Under the pieces are notes generated by a model, which worked only from the letters and a program-made list of their open reading frames with translations, did no database searches and had not been told where the DNA came from. The translations under genes were made by a program, and so were the position numbers. A stretch of DNA of 33,757 nt, taken from Methylomonas koyamae. Its GTDB lineage: Bacteria; Pseudomonadota; Gammaproteobacteria; Methylococcales; Methylomonadaceae. The DNA lies in the NCBI GenBank assembly GCA_945877625.1, contig CAMCSF010000007.1:1-33757 (forward strand), read 5' to 3'. Below, piece after piece: positions 15,469 to 23,047 of this stretch; position 1 is the first letter of the stretch; each line of letters opens with the position of its first letter.

Positions 15469-16469
15469 AGTGATGGCTCGACGATTTTGATTTTGCTGGC
15501 CGCTTTGACAGACGCCAGCGGTTTCAATGGCGGGCAGATGTTACGAATCACTTCATCGACCATTTCATGAAAAACCGATTGCCCTGCCCGCTGGATTTTG
15601 GCGGTTTCCATACTTAAAACGTCGTAACAAATCGCGTGGAATAATTTATCGCCATACCGCGGTTTCAAGCCTTGCAGACTTAGAATCCGCGCAATCGCAA
15701 TCCCCGCTCTTAAACCGTGTTTGGTTTGATGTTCGTTACCGCGCAAGGCTCTGACAATATCGACAATAAACGCCGATTCGCTGACATCGAGTTCTGAACG
15801 GGCATGAAGAATTTGCAGCTCGGTATCACGATCCGCTAAACCCACATTGATAGTAATCATCCTATCCATTAAGGCATCTTGGGTTTTGTGAGTGCCGGCG
15901 TATTCTTCTGGGTTAGAGGTGAAAATCGCCCGAAAACCGGGATGAACATCCATATAACCTTCACCAGCACCCCGCAATCCTGGCAGATTCAAAATCCCTT
16001 CCGATAAGACTGATAACAGCACGTTATTGGTTTCGGCTTTGGAGCGGTTGAACTCGTCATAAATCAACATATCGCCATTGCGACACGCGGTGGTCAAGCG
16101 GTTATCAACCCACATCCGGTTCATTTGCTCTTCGGTTTTTAATACCGAATGAATGTAATTATCGACCACGCTGCTTTTGCGGTAGCCAATGTCTTTACCG
16201 GTTAAATCGGAACTGACGAATTCTTCATTACCTTGCAACAACGTCACGGGACGACCCCATTGCGCAGCTAAATGAAACGCCAAGGTGGTTTTACCGGTAC
16301 CCGATGGGCCAGCAAAATGCACGGGGTAGCCGCTGTGTAAATAAACCATTGCCCGTTCCATAATTTCTTTGACGTAATTAGTTTGGACAAAGTGATCACT
16401 GGCTTCCGGAACGATTAAATCTTCTTCGCGCGGGTAATTGGCCTTAGAAAAACTGGCTTTGTTAATCAT
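15465..16469 (-). CDS. gvpN: Gas vesicle AAA+ ATPase GvpN
   Basis: The 334-residue product is a MoxR-type AAA+ protein of the GvpN family. Walker A is GPSGTGKT at residues 54-61, and Walker B is in 'GDMLIYDEFNRSKAETNNVL'. The segments 'GFRAIFTSNPEEYAGTHKTQ' and 'DALMDRMITINV' are typical of GvpN. GvpN is thought to promote vesicle growth and to act with GvpC. The ATG at 16469 (MINKASF) is chosen because an AGGAGT site lies upstream; the frame is open to 16514 without support. It overlaps the next gene by 4 nt. About 200 nt with a repeat separates it from the gvpC-like reading frame. Confidence 0.95.
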   Translation of the reverse strand: MINKASFSKANYPREEDLIVPEASDHFVQTNYVKEIMERAMVYLHSGYPVHFAGPSGTGKTTLAFHLAAQWGRPVTLLQGNEEFVSSDLTGKDIGYRKSSVVDNYIHSVLKTEEQMNRMWVDNRLTTACRNGDMLIYDEFNRSKAETNNVLLSVLSEGILNLPGLRGAGEGYMDVHPGFRAIFTSNPEEYAGTHKTQDALMDRMITINVGLADRDTELQILHARSELDVSESAFIVDIVRALRGNEHQTKHGLRAGIAIARILSLQGLKPRYGDKLFHAICYDVLSMETAKIQRAGQSVFHEMVDEVIRNICPPLKPLASVKAASKIKIVEPSL

Positions 16470-16546
16470 AAAAATAATACTCCTGTGCCATACGGCGCTC
16501 CTTGCCGATTGCAAGGAAATGAGGGGGAATTAGCGCGCTTAAGTTA

Positions 16547-16632
16547 AGGCATAGGATGTGCTGAACAATGTGCTGTGCATCTGGTTGAGAGCGATGGATG
16601 CAAAACATGATTGATCAGCACATCCTATGCCT
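16547..16632. repeat. Long palindromic repeat (ATAGGATGTGCT family), copy 2
   Basis: The arms 'aggcataggatgtgctgaac' (16547 on) and 'gatcagcacatcctatgcct' (ending 16632) are near-perfect reverse complements, about 18 paired bases, enclosing about 45 nt that can itself fold. The same arm core occurs at 11970-12000. It lies between the gvpC-like gene and gvpN and probably modulates RNA stability or read-through. Confidence 0.75.
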
Positions 16633-16677
16633 CGCTCAGAACAAACCCAAAATCCTTAACTTAATGACTGACTATCG

Positions 16678-16865
16678 TTAACGTTTTTTCGGTTTGTTTT
16701 TGCTGGTTTTGTAAATATCCACTAACGCCGTATCTGCTGGATTGACTGATTTTTCTGGCTCAGCCGGTAAATCGGGCTCTGGCGCTTGCTGTTCCATCAA
16801 CAATTGCTGAGGTATCGCCGGTTCAAAATGCAAGGTACTCAGAGCGCCAATGGCGTTTTTTTTTT
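16678..16865 (-). other. Out-of-frame 3' extension of the gvpC-like gene beyond an A10 tract
   Basis: The coding strand has ten consecutive A residues (16856-16865 as T on the given strand). In the annotated frame translation stops 18 nt later at 16839. If one extra A is read, or the ribosome slips back by one, the frame stays open for about 60 further codons to a TAA at 16678-16680. It would encode an acidic, proline-rich stretch (QQAPEPDLPAEPEKSVNPAD) and a basic end (YKTSKNKPKKR). Such an open and compositionally sensible tail is unlikely by chance. The full product would be about 218 residues. Confidence 0.7.
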
Positions 16866-17333
16866 CGACACACCGGTATCAAAAAACACCTGATGGGCAT
16901 GCAGCCGATCTTGGGTAATCTCGCTAATCAAAGCCGCCACACTGTTTGCCATGTCCGAAACAAAATCCGCTCTTGCAGTCACACTGCGTCTGGCCATATT
17001 TTTGTGATCCACAGCGAATTTAGTTAACAAATGCTGGGTGTTTGTTTTTACACCCGCGACAAACGCCCGACGCTCACCGCGACTTTTGCGGCTGTTGGCT
17101 TGGCGAGTCCGAGAAAAATCGTTTAATAAACGACTAACATCGTGGCGATTATCGGCCACGGCTTGCGCGCGTTGTCGAGCGTCTTTGCTCGCATTAAAAG
17201 CACGGGTTGTAGCGAAATCGGACAGTAAAGCTCTGACACTATGATTGCGGGCAGATTGATTAGCGCGGCGCTGGTCATGACTACTATCAATATCGCTGCG
17301 TAAGCGAGTCATATCATCGGTTAAGCGTCCCAT
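16839..17333 (-). CDS. gvpC: GvpC-like gas vesicle shell-strengthening protein (frame ends after an A10 tract)
   Basis: The 164-residue product is basic and helical with a loose internal repeat built around 'VRALLSDFATTRA', 'VSRLLNDFSRTRQ', 'TQHLLTKFAVDHK' and 'VAALISEITQDR', at spacings of roughly 33-38 residues. Repeats of about 33 residues are the mark of GvpC, which binds the outside of the GvpA shell and stiffens it. Its place between gvpA and gvpN is the standard gvpC position. ATG at 17333 has AAAGGAG upstream. The frame stops soon after ten A residues, while a longer frame continues to 16678. GvpC sequences diverge fast, so family assignment rests mainly on repeats and position. Confidence 0.78.
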   Translation of the reverse strand: MGRLTDDMTRLRSDIDSSHDQRRANQSARNHSVRALLSDFATTRAFNASKDARQRAQAVADNRHDVSRLLNDFSRTRQANSRKSRGERRAFVAGVKTNTQHLLTKFAVDHKNMARRSVTARADFVSDMANSVAALISEITQDRLHAHQVFFDTGVSKKKTPLAL

Positions 17334-17371
17334 AGGAATGCTCCTTTGTTATCTTGATGGATGAAAAGCAC

Positions 17372-17400
17372 CCAAGCCGATGAATTATTCAACGACTTGG
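17372..17400 (-). terminator. Strong hairpin just downstream of gvpA (attenuator or stabiliser)
   Basis: On the minus strand the sequence folds into a stem of about 14 pairs with one G-T wobble and one mismatch (arms starting CCAAGTCG and ending CGGCTTGG) and a minimal loop. It begins 21 nt after the gvpA stop. Only a short TTTT follows a few bases later, so termination is likely partial. Such a hairpin would raise gvpA message relative to the downstream assembly genes. Confidence 0.6.
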
Positions 17401-17420
17401 ACACATTGGATCTTCGTTTA

Positions 17421-17639
17421 CTACGCAGGCGTCGCGGCGCTGGCGGTTAGGCCAATCGCTTCAGCGTATTTCAAATAAGTTTCTACTGAAGCGATAACAA
17501 CACGCGCTTCGATAGATAATAATTCGATACCTACTAATGAAACCTTGACCCAAGCATCAACAACAATGCCTTTGTCTAGGATGCGGTCAACGACTTCAGC
17601 TAAGCTAGAAGATTCTGTTGATTTTTGAACTTTTGCCAT
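17421..17639 (-). CDS. gvpA: Major gas vesicle shell protein GvpA
   Basis: The 72-residue product is a near-textbook GvpA: '[20 protein letters not shown]' followed by '[20 protein letters not shown]' and '[19 protein letters not shown]'. GvpA is the small amphipathic protein whose ribs form the wall of the hollow, gas-permeable vesicle. The ATG at 17639 has GGAG at good distance. It is the first gene of the locus, about 80 nt downstream of a -24/-12 promoter, and is followed by a strong hairpin, an arrangement expected for the most abundant product. Two shorter or diverged paralogues lie further down the operon. Confidence 0.98.
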   Translation of the reverse strand: MAKVQKSTESSSLAEVVDRILDKGIVVDAWVKVSLVGIELLSIEARVVIASVETYLKYAEAIGLTASAATPA

Positions 17640-17718
17640 GATGACATCTCCAAAAGGTTAAAAAAATACAGTATTTAACTGAATTTAATGTACAGCGTTT
17701 ACCGTACCCTTTTGTTAA

Positions 17719-17735
17719 TGCTATTTTCGTGCCAA
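17719..17735 (-). promoter_or_regulatory. Sigma-54 (-24/-12) promoter of the gas vesicle operon
   Basis: On the minus strand the sequence reads TTGGCACGAAAATAGCA. It matches the sigma-54 consensus YTGGCACGNNNNTTGCW, with invariant GG and GC ten bases apart and one mismatch (TAGCA for TTGCA). It lies about 80 nt upstream of gvpA. The locus encodes its own NtrC-type activator, which supports function. Confidence 0.82.
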
Positions 17736-18054
17736 TATTTATTTCCCCCTGATTTTCTCGCCGACAAAAACCTTCACCATAAACTTAAAAACCTAACTAT
17801 CTGAATAACAATAAAAAAATCTTAAAAAATATAAAATTCCTTGTATTACATATAGTTACAAATAATTTAACTAACAAAATCACTAACTAAAACCAAGGAA
17901 AAAACTCCCTAAATAGCGAATTAATTCCATATCAAATATCAAAAATCTGATCTTAAAAAATTAATCATTTCAGCTTATCCGCTAATAATTAAAGCTATTT
18001 AGAAATAGCCAGGTAAAATGGCAGACTTGATAATTATAAAAATAGGAGTCAGTT
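17736..18054. promoter_or_regulatory. AT-rich divergent upstream region between gvpA and the secreted-protein gene
   Basis: This non-coding stretch of about 320 nt is very AT-rich and would hold activator sites for the gvp promoter on one side and the promoter of the gene at 18055 on the other. A 7-bp inverted pair, ttccttg (17837-17843) and caaggaa (17894-17900), about 50 nt apart, is the only symmetry I noticed. I could not identify a confident activator box. Confidence 0.4.
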
Positions 18055-18444
18055 ATGAAAAAAATAAAATTAGCCAGCGTTTTATTCGGTTTATCGCTAT
18101 ATGCCAGCTTGGGTTTTGCTGACATTGCATTGCAATCGAGTGATGAGTTAACCGGCAGTTGGAAATTGGAATACACCAAGAAATCTGCCACCAGTACCGA
18201 TACCCTGCCGCGCGAAGACACTTGGAGCTTTAAAGAGGGAAAAGTCACGATTACTCACATTCCCCGTGAAGGTACGTTTTATGACCAATTACCGGTCGCT
18301 TATGAAATAGAAAATGGCAAATTGAAAGTATCGCTGTTGGGCAGATCAGATAAGTTTGATGTGTTTTCCTTGGTCGAAAAAGATGACAAAGGCATGACGC
18401 TTAAAGGCAAGTTTGGTGATATTTACCACTTTATAAAAAAATAA
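18055..18444 (+). CDS. Small secreted protein of unknown function
   Basis: The 129-residue product begins with a clear Sec signal peptide: a KKIK start, the hydrophobic stretch 'LASVLFGLSLYASLG' and a likely cleavage after FA-D near residue 22. The mature part is beta-rich and resembles lipocalin-like small periplasmic proteins ('LTGSWKLEYTKK', 'EDTWSFKEGKVTITH', 'GMTLKGKFGDIYHF'), a pattern of strands around a glycine-tryptophan start. I do not recognise the family. AGGAGT precedes the ATG at 18055. It diverges from gvpA and is closed by a strong terminator, so it is a single-gene unit. No link to gas vesicles is evident beyond the shared intergenic region. Confidence 0.85.
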   Translation: MKKIKLASVLFGLSLYASLGFADIALQSSDELTGSWKLEYTKKSATSTDTLPREDTWSFKEGKVTITHIPREGTFYDQLPVAYEIENGKLKVSLLGRSDKFDVFSLVEKDDKGMTLKGKFGDIYHFIKK

Positions 18445-18494
18445 AATCTCACTTATAGGGTCAATGGCAATTGGATCACTGGACCATGAAGAGC

Positions 18495-18528
18495 AAGGAC
18501 TTAACAATAATGTTAAGTCCTTTTTTTT
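18495..18528 (+). terminator. Rho-independent terminator of the secreted-protein gene
   Basis: A perfect 12-bp stem (18495-18506 with 18511-18522) around the loop ataa is followed by an unbroken T-run to 18528. It lies 50 nt after the stop at 18444. This is a textbook intrinsic terminator. Confidence 0.93.
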
Positions 18529-18611
18529 GCCTAATGGATGTGACTAGGGCATTATGCGGCACCTAACCGCAAGTTTTGTCGCCAACCCTTTCTAAAAATC
18601 ACCGCTTATTA

Positions 18612-18989
18612 ATGAAATTTATCGTACCTTGGGCATTCCTTTTATTGGTGTTCATCATCGCGTGGTGGATGCGAATTGAATACATAGAACCGCAAGCGCT
18701 TTCTATCGTCTGTGAGTCGGGTGTGGAAGATTGGTCTTGCATGATGCGTAAACAGTTAATGACGATTTTTTACGACAATGCCGTTGGCTATTGGGTGCTT
18801 GGGCTTGGTTTAGTCGCTTTCACGCTGGGTTCTGGTGCGATAGGTTTACTGTGTGCTGTCATCGGCATGACAGCACTGGTTATTCATGGCGGTAAACATA
18901 ACGGTGTTGAGTACAGTTCACTGGGTTTTGTTCTGGGATTTTTGACGCTGGCGCGCACGCAATTCGAAAAACGCCGGCACCAAAATTGA
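18612..18989 (+). CDS. Small inner-membrane protein of unknown function
   Basis: The 125-residue product has three to four hydrophobic segments: about 3-20 (FIVPWAFLLLVFIIAWWM), two adjacent ones at about 58-95, and a shorter one near 105-115. It ends in a basic tail (RTQFEKRRHQN). Two cysteines (ESGVEDWSCMM and SIVCES) lie in the first loop and could form a disulfide on the periplasmic side. The ATG at 18612 is chosen; a TTG at 18576 would extend it by 12 residues. Neither has a clear ribosome site. Its 3' end overlaps the convergent GH17 gene by about 70 nt. I do not recognise the family. Confidence 0.65.
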   Translation: MKFIVPWAFLLLVFIIAWWMRIEYIEPQALSIVCESGVEDWSCMMRKQLMTIFYDNAVGYWVLGLGLVAFTLGSGAIGLLCAVIGMTALVIHGGKHNGVEYSSLGFVLGFLTLARTQFEKRRHQN

Positions 18990-20615
18990 GCCTGATAAGA
19001 TTAAACAAATAGCCGTCCAATAAAACACATTGACATTGATGCCGTCAGAAAAGTGACTGCTCATATCGGGGGCGAATATCAAATGCTCAATGATAGGCAG
19101 CCATAAACCGGCAATCGCTATCCAAGCGGCCATCACAATCTCCTCCAAACAAGCATCATGTTTCGCTTTAATCCAAGCCAACACAGCAAAGCTCAGCGAC
19201 GGCACCGCAAATAACGCCAACGGATAATCGCGATTGCGTAAATCAAACACTAACAAGATACAGGCAATCGTTGCCCCCAATAAGAACAACTGACGCAAAA
19301 TGCTCTGCCAATTATCAATATCTCTGAGGGTTGTCAGATTCAGGGTCATCAATCGATGGGGCTGGGAAACCGAAGGCGGCAGCTGATTTTGACTAAACCA
19401 AGCAACAAAGTAGCGACTGGATAAGAAAATAACACCAATCAAGGACAAGGCATAAAGGCCCGAGTATGACCATTCCAGCCAAGTGCGGTTGGTCATAAAC
19501 ATATCTCGCCAATAACTCACACTTGCTCCGCCGCCCGAAATGCTGGCAATCGCCAAAATCATGGTGGTTGTTAAATCTGAGAGAGGGTTAACTTTATGAT
19601 TGATCAGTAATAAGGTAAACAGCAATAGACTGGTAAAAATCGCAATCGCTTGCCATTGCGGTGCCTCAGCAACGGCGCCTTTTAAAGAAAACTTTGCCGT
19701 ACCATCTTCTGAAAACATCCCCCAATAACCGCCCACGGCGCCTTCAGAATGACGTTTCCAAGGCTGATCGAAGGCTTCAATAATGTTGTAGGGAATGTTC
19801 TGCTGCTTAGCAATAACCGAAAATTCGCGAATAAAACGGGCTTGATTAATCTGTGACGATGCGGCATCTTGACGCTGACGACCGTAACTGGGCCAGCCGG
19901 TTTCGCCTATCAGTATTGGTTTGCCGTTGAATGCTTCCTGAATGCGGCGATAGGTGTTACCCACATATTCAGCCGCCTCTGACACAGCGACGGTATCGTC
20001 ATCCCAAAAAGGTAGGATGTGCACGGTTGCAAACGACACAACATCTAACAGCTCATTTTGGTAACGCAGCCAAAAATCCCAACTATCTGCATAGCTTATT
20101 GCGACACCGGGCGCGCGGGTTTTGATTTCCATCAAATATTGACGCATGTTGCTGGGGGTTTGCTCGCGGCGCATCAATACTTCGTTACCAATAATCAAAG
20201 CACTCACCGTCTCAGGATATTCGCGTGCTAAACCGGCACCAATCGCCAACTCTTTTTCATTATCGATTGGATTTCGGCCTATCCAAATGCCGAGTAAAAC
20301 CCGCATATCTAATTGCTTGGCAATCTGCGGAACCTCAGCGAGTCCTTGGCTGACAGAATAAGTCCGCACACAAGCGAATTGTTTTGATAGTTGATTAAGA
20401 TCCGCTTCAATTTGTTGTTTGCTAATCGTTAGCTGACTATCTAATGGCGTTTGCCCTGGTTTATGAAAAGGCGAATAGGAAACGCAATTGAGTTTTTCAA
20501 CCGGCGCTTCAACCAAATCTATGGGCTGTCCTAATTTCCACCAATAATGGATGGTGTAAAGCGCTGCCAATAGAAGAATCAGGAAAATAACTTTGGGTTT
20601 GAAAGGCATGGTCAT
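18918..20615 (-). CDS. Membrane-anchored GH17 family beta-1,3-glucanase/glucosyltransferase
   Basis: The 565-residue product has an N-terminal membrane anchor (about 9-22), then a GH17 catalytic domain (about 40-325). The predicted acid/base is E145 (ALIIGNEVLMRR) and the nucleophile is E238 (ILIGETGWPSYGR), both in family-typical motifs. The C-terminal part (about 330-560) has several membrane segments. Bacterial GH17 proteins of this build act on beta-1,3-glucans in the periplasm, often modifying cyclic or osmoregulated glucans. The exact substrate is not visible. ATG at 20615 is followed by another at 20609 and neither has a strong ribosome site. The end overlaps the small membrane protein gene on the opposite strand. 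Confidence 0.85.
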   Translation of the reverse strand: MTMPFKPKVIFLILLLAALYTIHYWWKLGQPIDLVEAPVEKLNCVSYSPFHKPGQTPLDSQLTISKQQIEADLNQLSKQFACVRTYSVSQGLAEVPQIAKQLDMRVLLGIWIGRNPIDNEKELAIGAGLAREYPETVSALIIGNEVLMRREQTPSNMRQYLMEIKTRAPGVAISYADSWDFWLRYQNELLDVVSFATVHILPFWDDDTVAVSEAAEYVGNTYRRIQEAFNGKPILIGETGWPSYGRQRQDAASSQINQARFIREFSVIAKQQNIPYNIIEAFDQPWKRHSEGAVGGYWGMFSEDGTAKFSLKGAVAEAPQWQAIAIFTSLLLFTLLLINHKVNPLSDLTTTMILAIASISGGGASVSYWRDMFMTNRTWLEWSYSGLYALSLIGVIFLSSRYFVAWFSQNQLPPSVSQPHRLMTLNLTTLRDIDNWQSILRQLFLLGATIACILLVFDLRNRDYPLALFAVPSLSFAVLAWIKAKHDACLEEIVMAAWIAIAGLWLPIIEHLIFAPDMSSHFSDGINVNVFYWTAICLILSGSILVPAFFELRARQRQKSQNKTQ

Positions 20616-20786
20616 CGGTTGGTTTTTTGATCATAAGCAAAGCCCTATCTGTGTAGGCCATCTGCTTACTATAGCCGATATGTGGCGCTTGCTGTCTTAA
20701 TTCGCGACTCATCACAGCGTATTAGAAAACAATGACTATTTCACGGTAAGCTAAATCGCCTATTCGATCTGAATCAGGGGGCTCAA

Positions 20787-21011
20787 ATGACAAGACAGAT
20801 TAATCCCACCAAATTACTGCTGAGTAAATGGACTGCGGTTAGACCAGTGAACAAAGAAAAACATTTCCTTGTGATTAAATTGATTGATCCAGAAATTGAA
20901 GGCGATCCGCTTGAGTTGATTGAACTTGAAGCAATTTTTAGTCAGCGGGTTATCGTAATGAACTGGCGAGAATTAAAAAACCTGGATAACTGGTTGCAGG
21001 GTTGGAAGTAG
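20787..21011 (+). CDS. Small Trp-containing conserved protein (TIGR02450/DUF2389 type)
   Basis: The 74-residue product matches the short conserved family recognised by 'INPTKLLLSKWTAVRPVNKE', then 'KHFLVIKLI' and the ending 'MNWRELKNLDNWLQGWK'. Members are widespread in gammaproteobacteria and cyanobacteria; their function is unknown. An AGGGGGC stretch precedes the ATG at 20787. The gene stands alone between the GH17 gene and a convergent small gene. Confidence 0.85.
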   Translation: MTRQINPTKLLLSKWTAVRPVNKEKHFLVIKLIDPEIEGDPLELIELEAIFSQRVIVMNWRELKNLDNWLQGWK

Positions 21012-21053
21012 CTTTCGACTTTGTTTTACCCTTAAATACGATTGGTTTAAGTT

Positions 21054-21083
21054 AAAAAGGCTCGTACCATTAAATACAAGCCT
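21054..21083 (-). terminator. Intrinsic terminator downstream of the 78-aa gene
   Basis: Read on the minus strand, AGGCTTGTA and TACGAGCCT form a 9-bp stem with one wobble pair and are followed by TTTTT. It lies just after the stop at 21094 and between convergent genes. Confidence 0.75.
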
Positions 21084-21093
21084 TGATTACAGC

Positions 21094-21330
21094 TTAAATA
21101 GCAATTTCTTCCATGAGTTTTAAACAGCCTAAGCTCCTTGCAAATTCCTGTAACTCACTTGCCATGTGAAAGTTGATAATCGAATTGGTTTTAATATCCA
21201 CGATTGCATATTCATCAATCGGATGGTCGCTGCTAATCCTAGGTTTGTACTTTAAGAGCTGCTTTGAGTCTTTAGCCAATCTGCGATTAATTCTAGTTGT
21301 TAGTTCGCGAATTGAAATGAATCTTTTCAT
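21094..21330 (-). CDS. Hypothetical 78-aa protein
   Basis: I do not recognise this protein. It is small and basic at the start (MKRFISIRELTTRINRRLAK), with a middle containing 'DEYAIVDIKTNSIINFHMAS' and a helical end. The ATG at 21330 is preferred because GGAG lies at proper distance, whereas the codon two triplets upstream is a TTG. An intrinsic terminator follows, which supports a real transcription unit. The basic start and small size would suit a nucleic-acid-binding or regulatory protein, but nothing specific supports that. Confidence 0.65.
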   Translation of the reverse strand: MKRFISIRELTTRINRRLAKDSKQLLKYKPRISSDHPIDEYAIVDIKTNSIINFHMASELQEFARSLGCLKLMEEIAI

Positions 21331-21591
21331 AATCAAACTCCAAATGTCTAAAGGAGATTTGAGTATATCGGGAAATTTTGTGGTTTGGAACTTGAGATTG
21401 CGATTTTAGATGGTATGAACTGTACTAGCTCAAACCTATTTAAAGGCGACAACCGCCTGGCATCTGAGGATTATCTCTTCTCGTCTTTATCCGCTTATTT
21501 GCACAAGAAAAGAAATCCAACCCCACGATGTTCGGTAAAATGCTGTCAGTTTTAGCTTAAACGCTTACCAACAACTTTTATCAAAATAGCC

Positions 21592-22896
21592 GTGACTACT
21601 TTATTCCCAATCCCCCAAAATCATCCGCAACGCTTTGTTTTACATAACGAAGTCCACGCCAGAGCTTCGTCAATTCTGAGTTTGCCGGTGCGGGCCAGTT
21701 ATTTAGCCTTATCATTAACCAGCGAAGAAAAAGCCCTTGAACGTCAGCATTTGATTGCATTGTGTGAAAGATTCGCCGCGACCCCACCTGATTTTGATGC
21801 CGACCACTTCAGCGCCCAGTTCGATTCATTCCAAATGAGTTGGGAGCAGCACGGCGAGTTTAGCGCTTATACCTTTTATGCTTATGACGCTACCGAAGCG
21901 CCGTTTTCAGCGCCGGCTTTGAAAAAAGTCCCAATTGATTGGTTGTCGCAAATTAGCGGCAAAGTGATTGTCGCCGCTCATACCAGCGTGGTGTCTGCCA
22001 CTGAAATTAATTACAGCGATGAAATGGATTTATCACCGTTATCGACTTATTTCTCCAATAATCCGATTGTTGGTTCTAAAGTCAGTGGCGGTGCGGCGTC
22101 GGTTTTCACCGATTTTCGGATTCATGGTGATGGCTTCAGCCGTTTTTTGGTGATTAACCATACCTTAAAAACCGCACAAGCCGGCCGCTTGTTGCATCGT
22201 TTGTTTGACATTGAAATTTATCGGGTGATGGCGTTATTGGCATTCCCGATTGCTCGCAAACTGTATCCCGAGCTTAAAAAAGCCGATCGTCAGCTTTACA
22301 CCATCACCAATTCAATGACCCAGCCCGACAATGATGACGCCAAATTGCTGGATGAATTAACCGCCTTGGCCGCAGAAGTTGAAAATCATATTTCTACCCA
22401 TCATTTCCGCTTTGCCGCTGCCAGCGCTTACTATCAATTAGTTGGACAGCGTCTGGAAGATTTACGGGAAATGCGGATTCAAGGGATTCAAACTTTGGGC
22501 GAATTTACCAAACGCCGCTTAGAGCCAGCGATGAATACCTGTAATTCAACATCGCACCGCTTTACGCTGATTTCAGAACGGGTGAGCAACGCCAGCCAGT
22601 TGTTACGCACTAAAGTTGATATTTTGATTGAACGCCAAAACCAAGCCTTGCTGTCATCGATGGATTTACGGGCGAAAATGCAATTGCGGATGCAACAAAT
22701 GGTGGAAAGCATTTCAATGGTGGCAATTACCTACTACGCGGCCAGTCTAGTCGGCAAGATTGCCGAGGCTTTGCATGGCTTTGGTTGGGAAGTTAATCCT
22801 GAAATTGTTGAAGGCGTATCGATTCCGTTTATTTTGATCATCATCGCGATTAGCGCCAAACGGATACATAAAATCATTGCCAGCACCACCGAGTAA
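21592..22896 (+). CDS. DUF3422 family protein with C-terminal membrane segments
   Basis: The 434-residue product shows the DUF3422 hallmark 'RFVLHNEVHARAS' near residue 14. It continues with the conserved 'WEQHGEFSAYTFY' and 'VAAHTSVVSATE' segments, a long helical middle ('YYQLVGQRLEDLREMRIQG') and two hydrophobic stretches near the C-terminus (about 380-395 and 412-425). The family is common in proteobacteria and its function is unknown; its membrane end resembles CorA-type topology only loosely. The start is a GTG at 21592 without a clear ribosome site. The gene is alone on its strand between hypothetical genes. Confidence 0.85.
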   Translation: MTTLFPIPQNHPQRFVLHNEVHARASSILSLPVRASYLALSLTSEEKALERQHLIALCERFAATPPDFDADHFSAQFDSFQMSWEQHGEFSAYTFYAYDATEAPFSAPALKKVPIDWLSQISGKVIVAAHTSVVSATEINYSDEMDLSPLSTYFSNNPIVGSKVSGGAASVFTDFRIHGDGFSRFLVINHTLKTAQAGRLLHRLFDIEIYRVMALLAFPIARKLYPELKKADRQLYTITNSMTQPDNDDAKLLDELTALAAEVENHISTHHFRFAAASAYYQLVGQRLEDLREMRIQGIQTLGEFTKRRLEPAMNTCNSTSHRFTLISERVSNASQLLRTKVDILIERQNQALLSSMDLRAKMQLRMQQMVESISMVAITYYAASLVGKIAEALHGFGWEVNPEIVEGVSIPFILIIIAISAKRIHKIIASTTE

Positions 22897-22990
22897 ATCG
22901 CAATTACCACAAATAATTGCAGGATTTATAGCGCTTGCGTATGATGGTGACAAGCTTAATGAAGTTTGAGAAAACTCATTGGCTGCGTAG

Positions 22991-23033
22991 CCACTCATCA
23001 ATATCGAGATGGGTGGTTTTCTGAATTTTTTTT
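22991..23033 (+). terminator. Hairpin with T-run upstream of ydcH-like gene
   Basis: CCACTCATC (22991-22999) pairs perfectly with GATGGGTGG (23008-23016) and is followed by TTTT and then a longer T-run to about 23033. It can end transcription of the DUF3422 gene or act in the leader of the next small gene. A small GGCT/AGCC hairpin sits directly upstream and could compete with it. Confidence 0.6.
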
Positions 23034-23047
23034 GGAAGAAAAAATTT

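Noticed and set aside
16839-17333. Simple pseudogene call for the gvpC-like gene
   Set aside because: The start, ribosome site and repeats are intact and the only defect is a homopolymer frame change, which may be slippage or sequencing error; it is kept as a CDS with an out-of-frame extension.
17421-17639. Horizontally acquired island with integrase or attachment sites around the gvp locus
   Set aside because: No integrase, transposase, tRNA junction or direct repeat was seen at either edge of the locus; only small palindromic repeats are present.
20509-20715. Small frame upstream of the GH17 gene
   Set aside because: It overlaps the GH17 start in another frame and has no family-like content or clear ribosome site.
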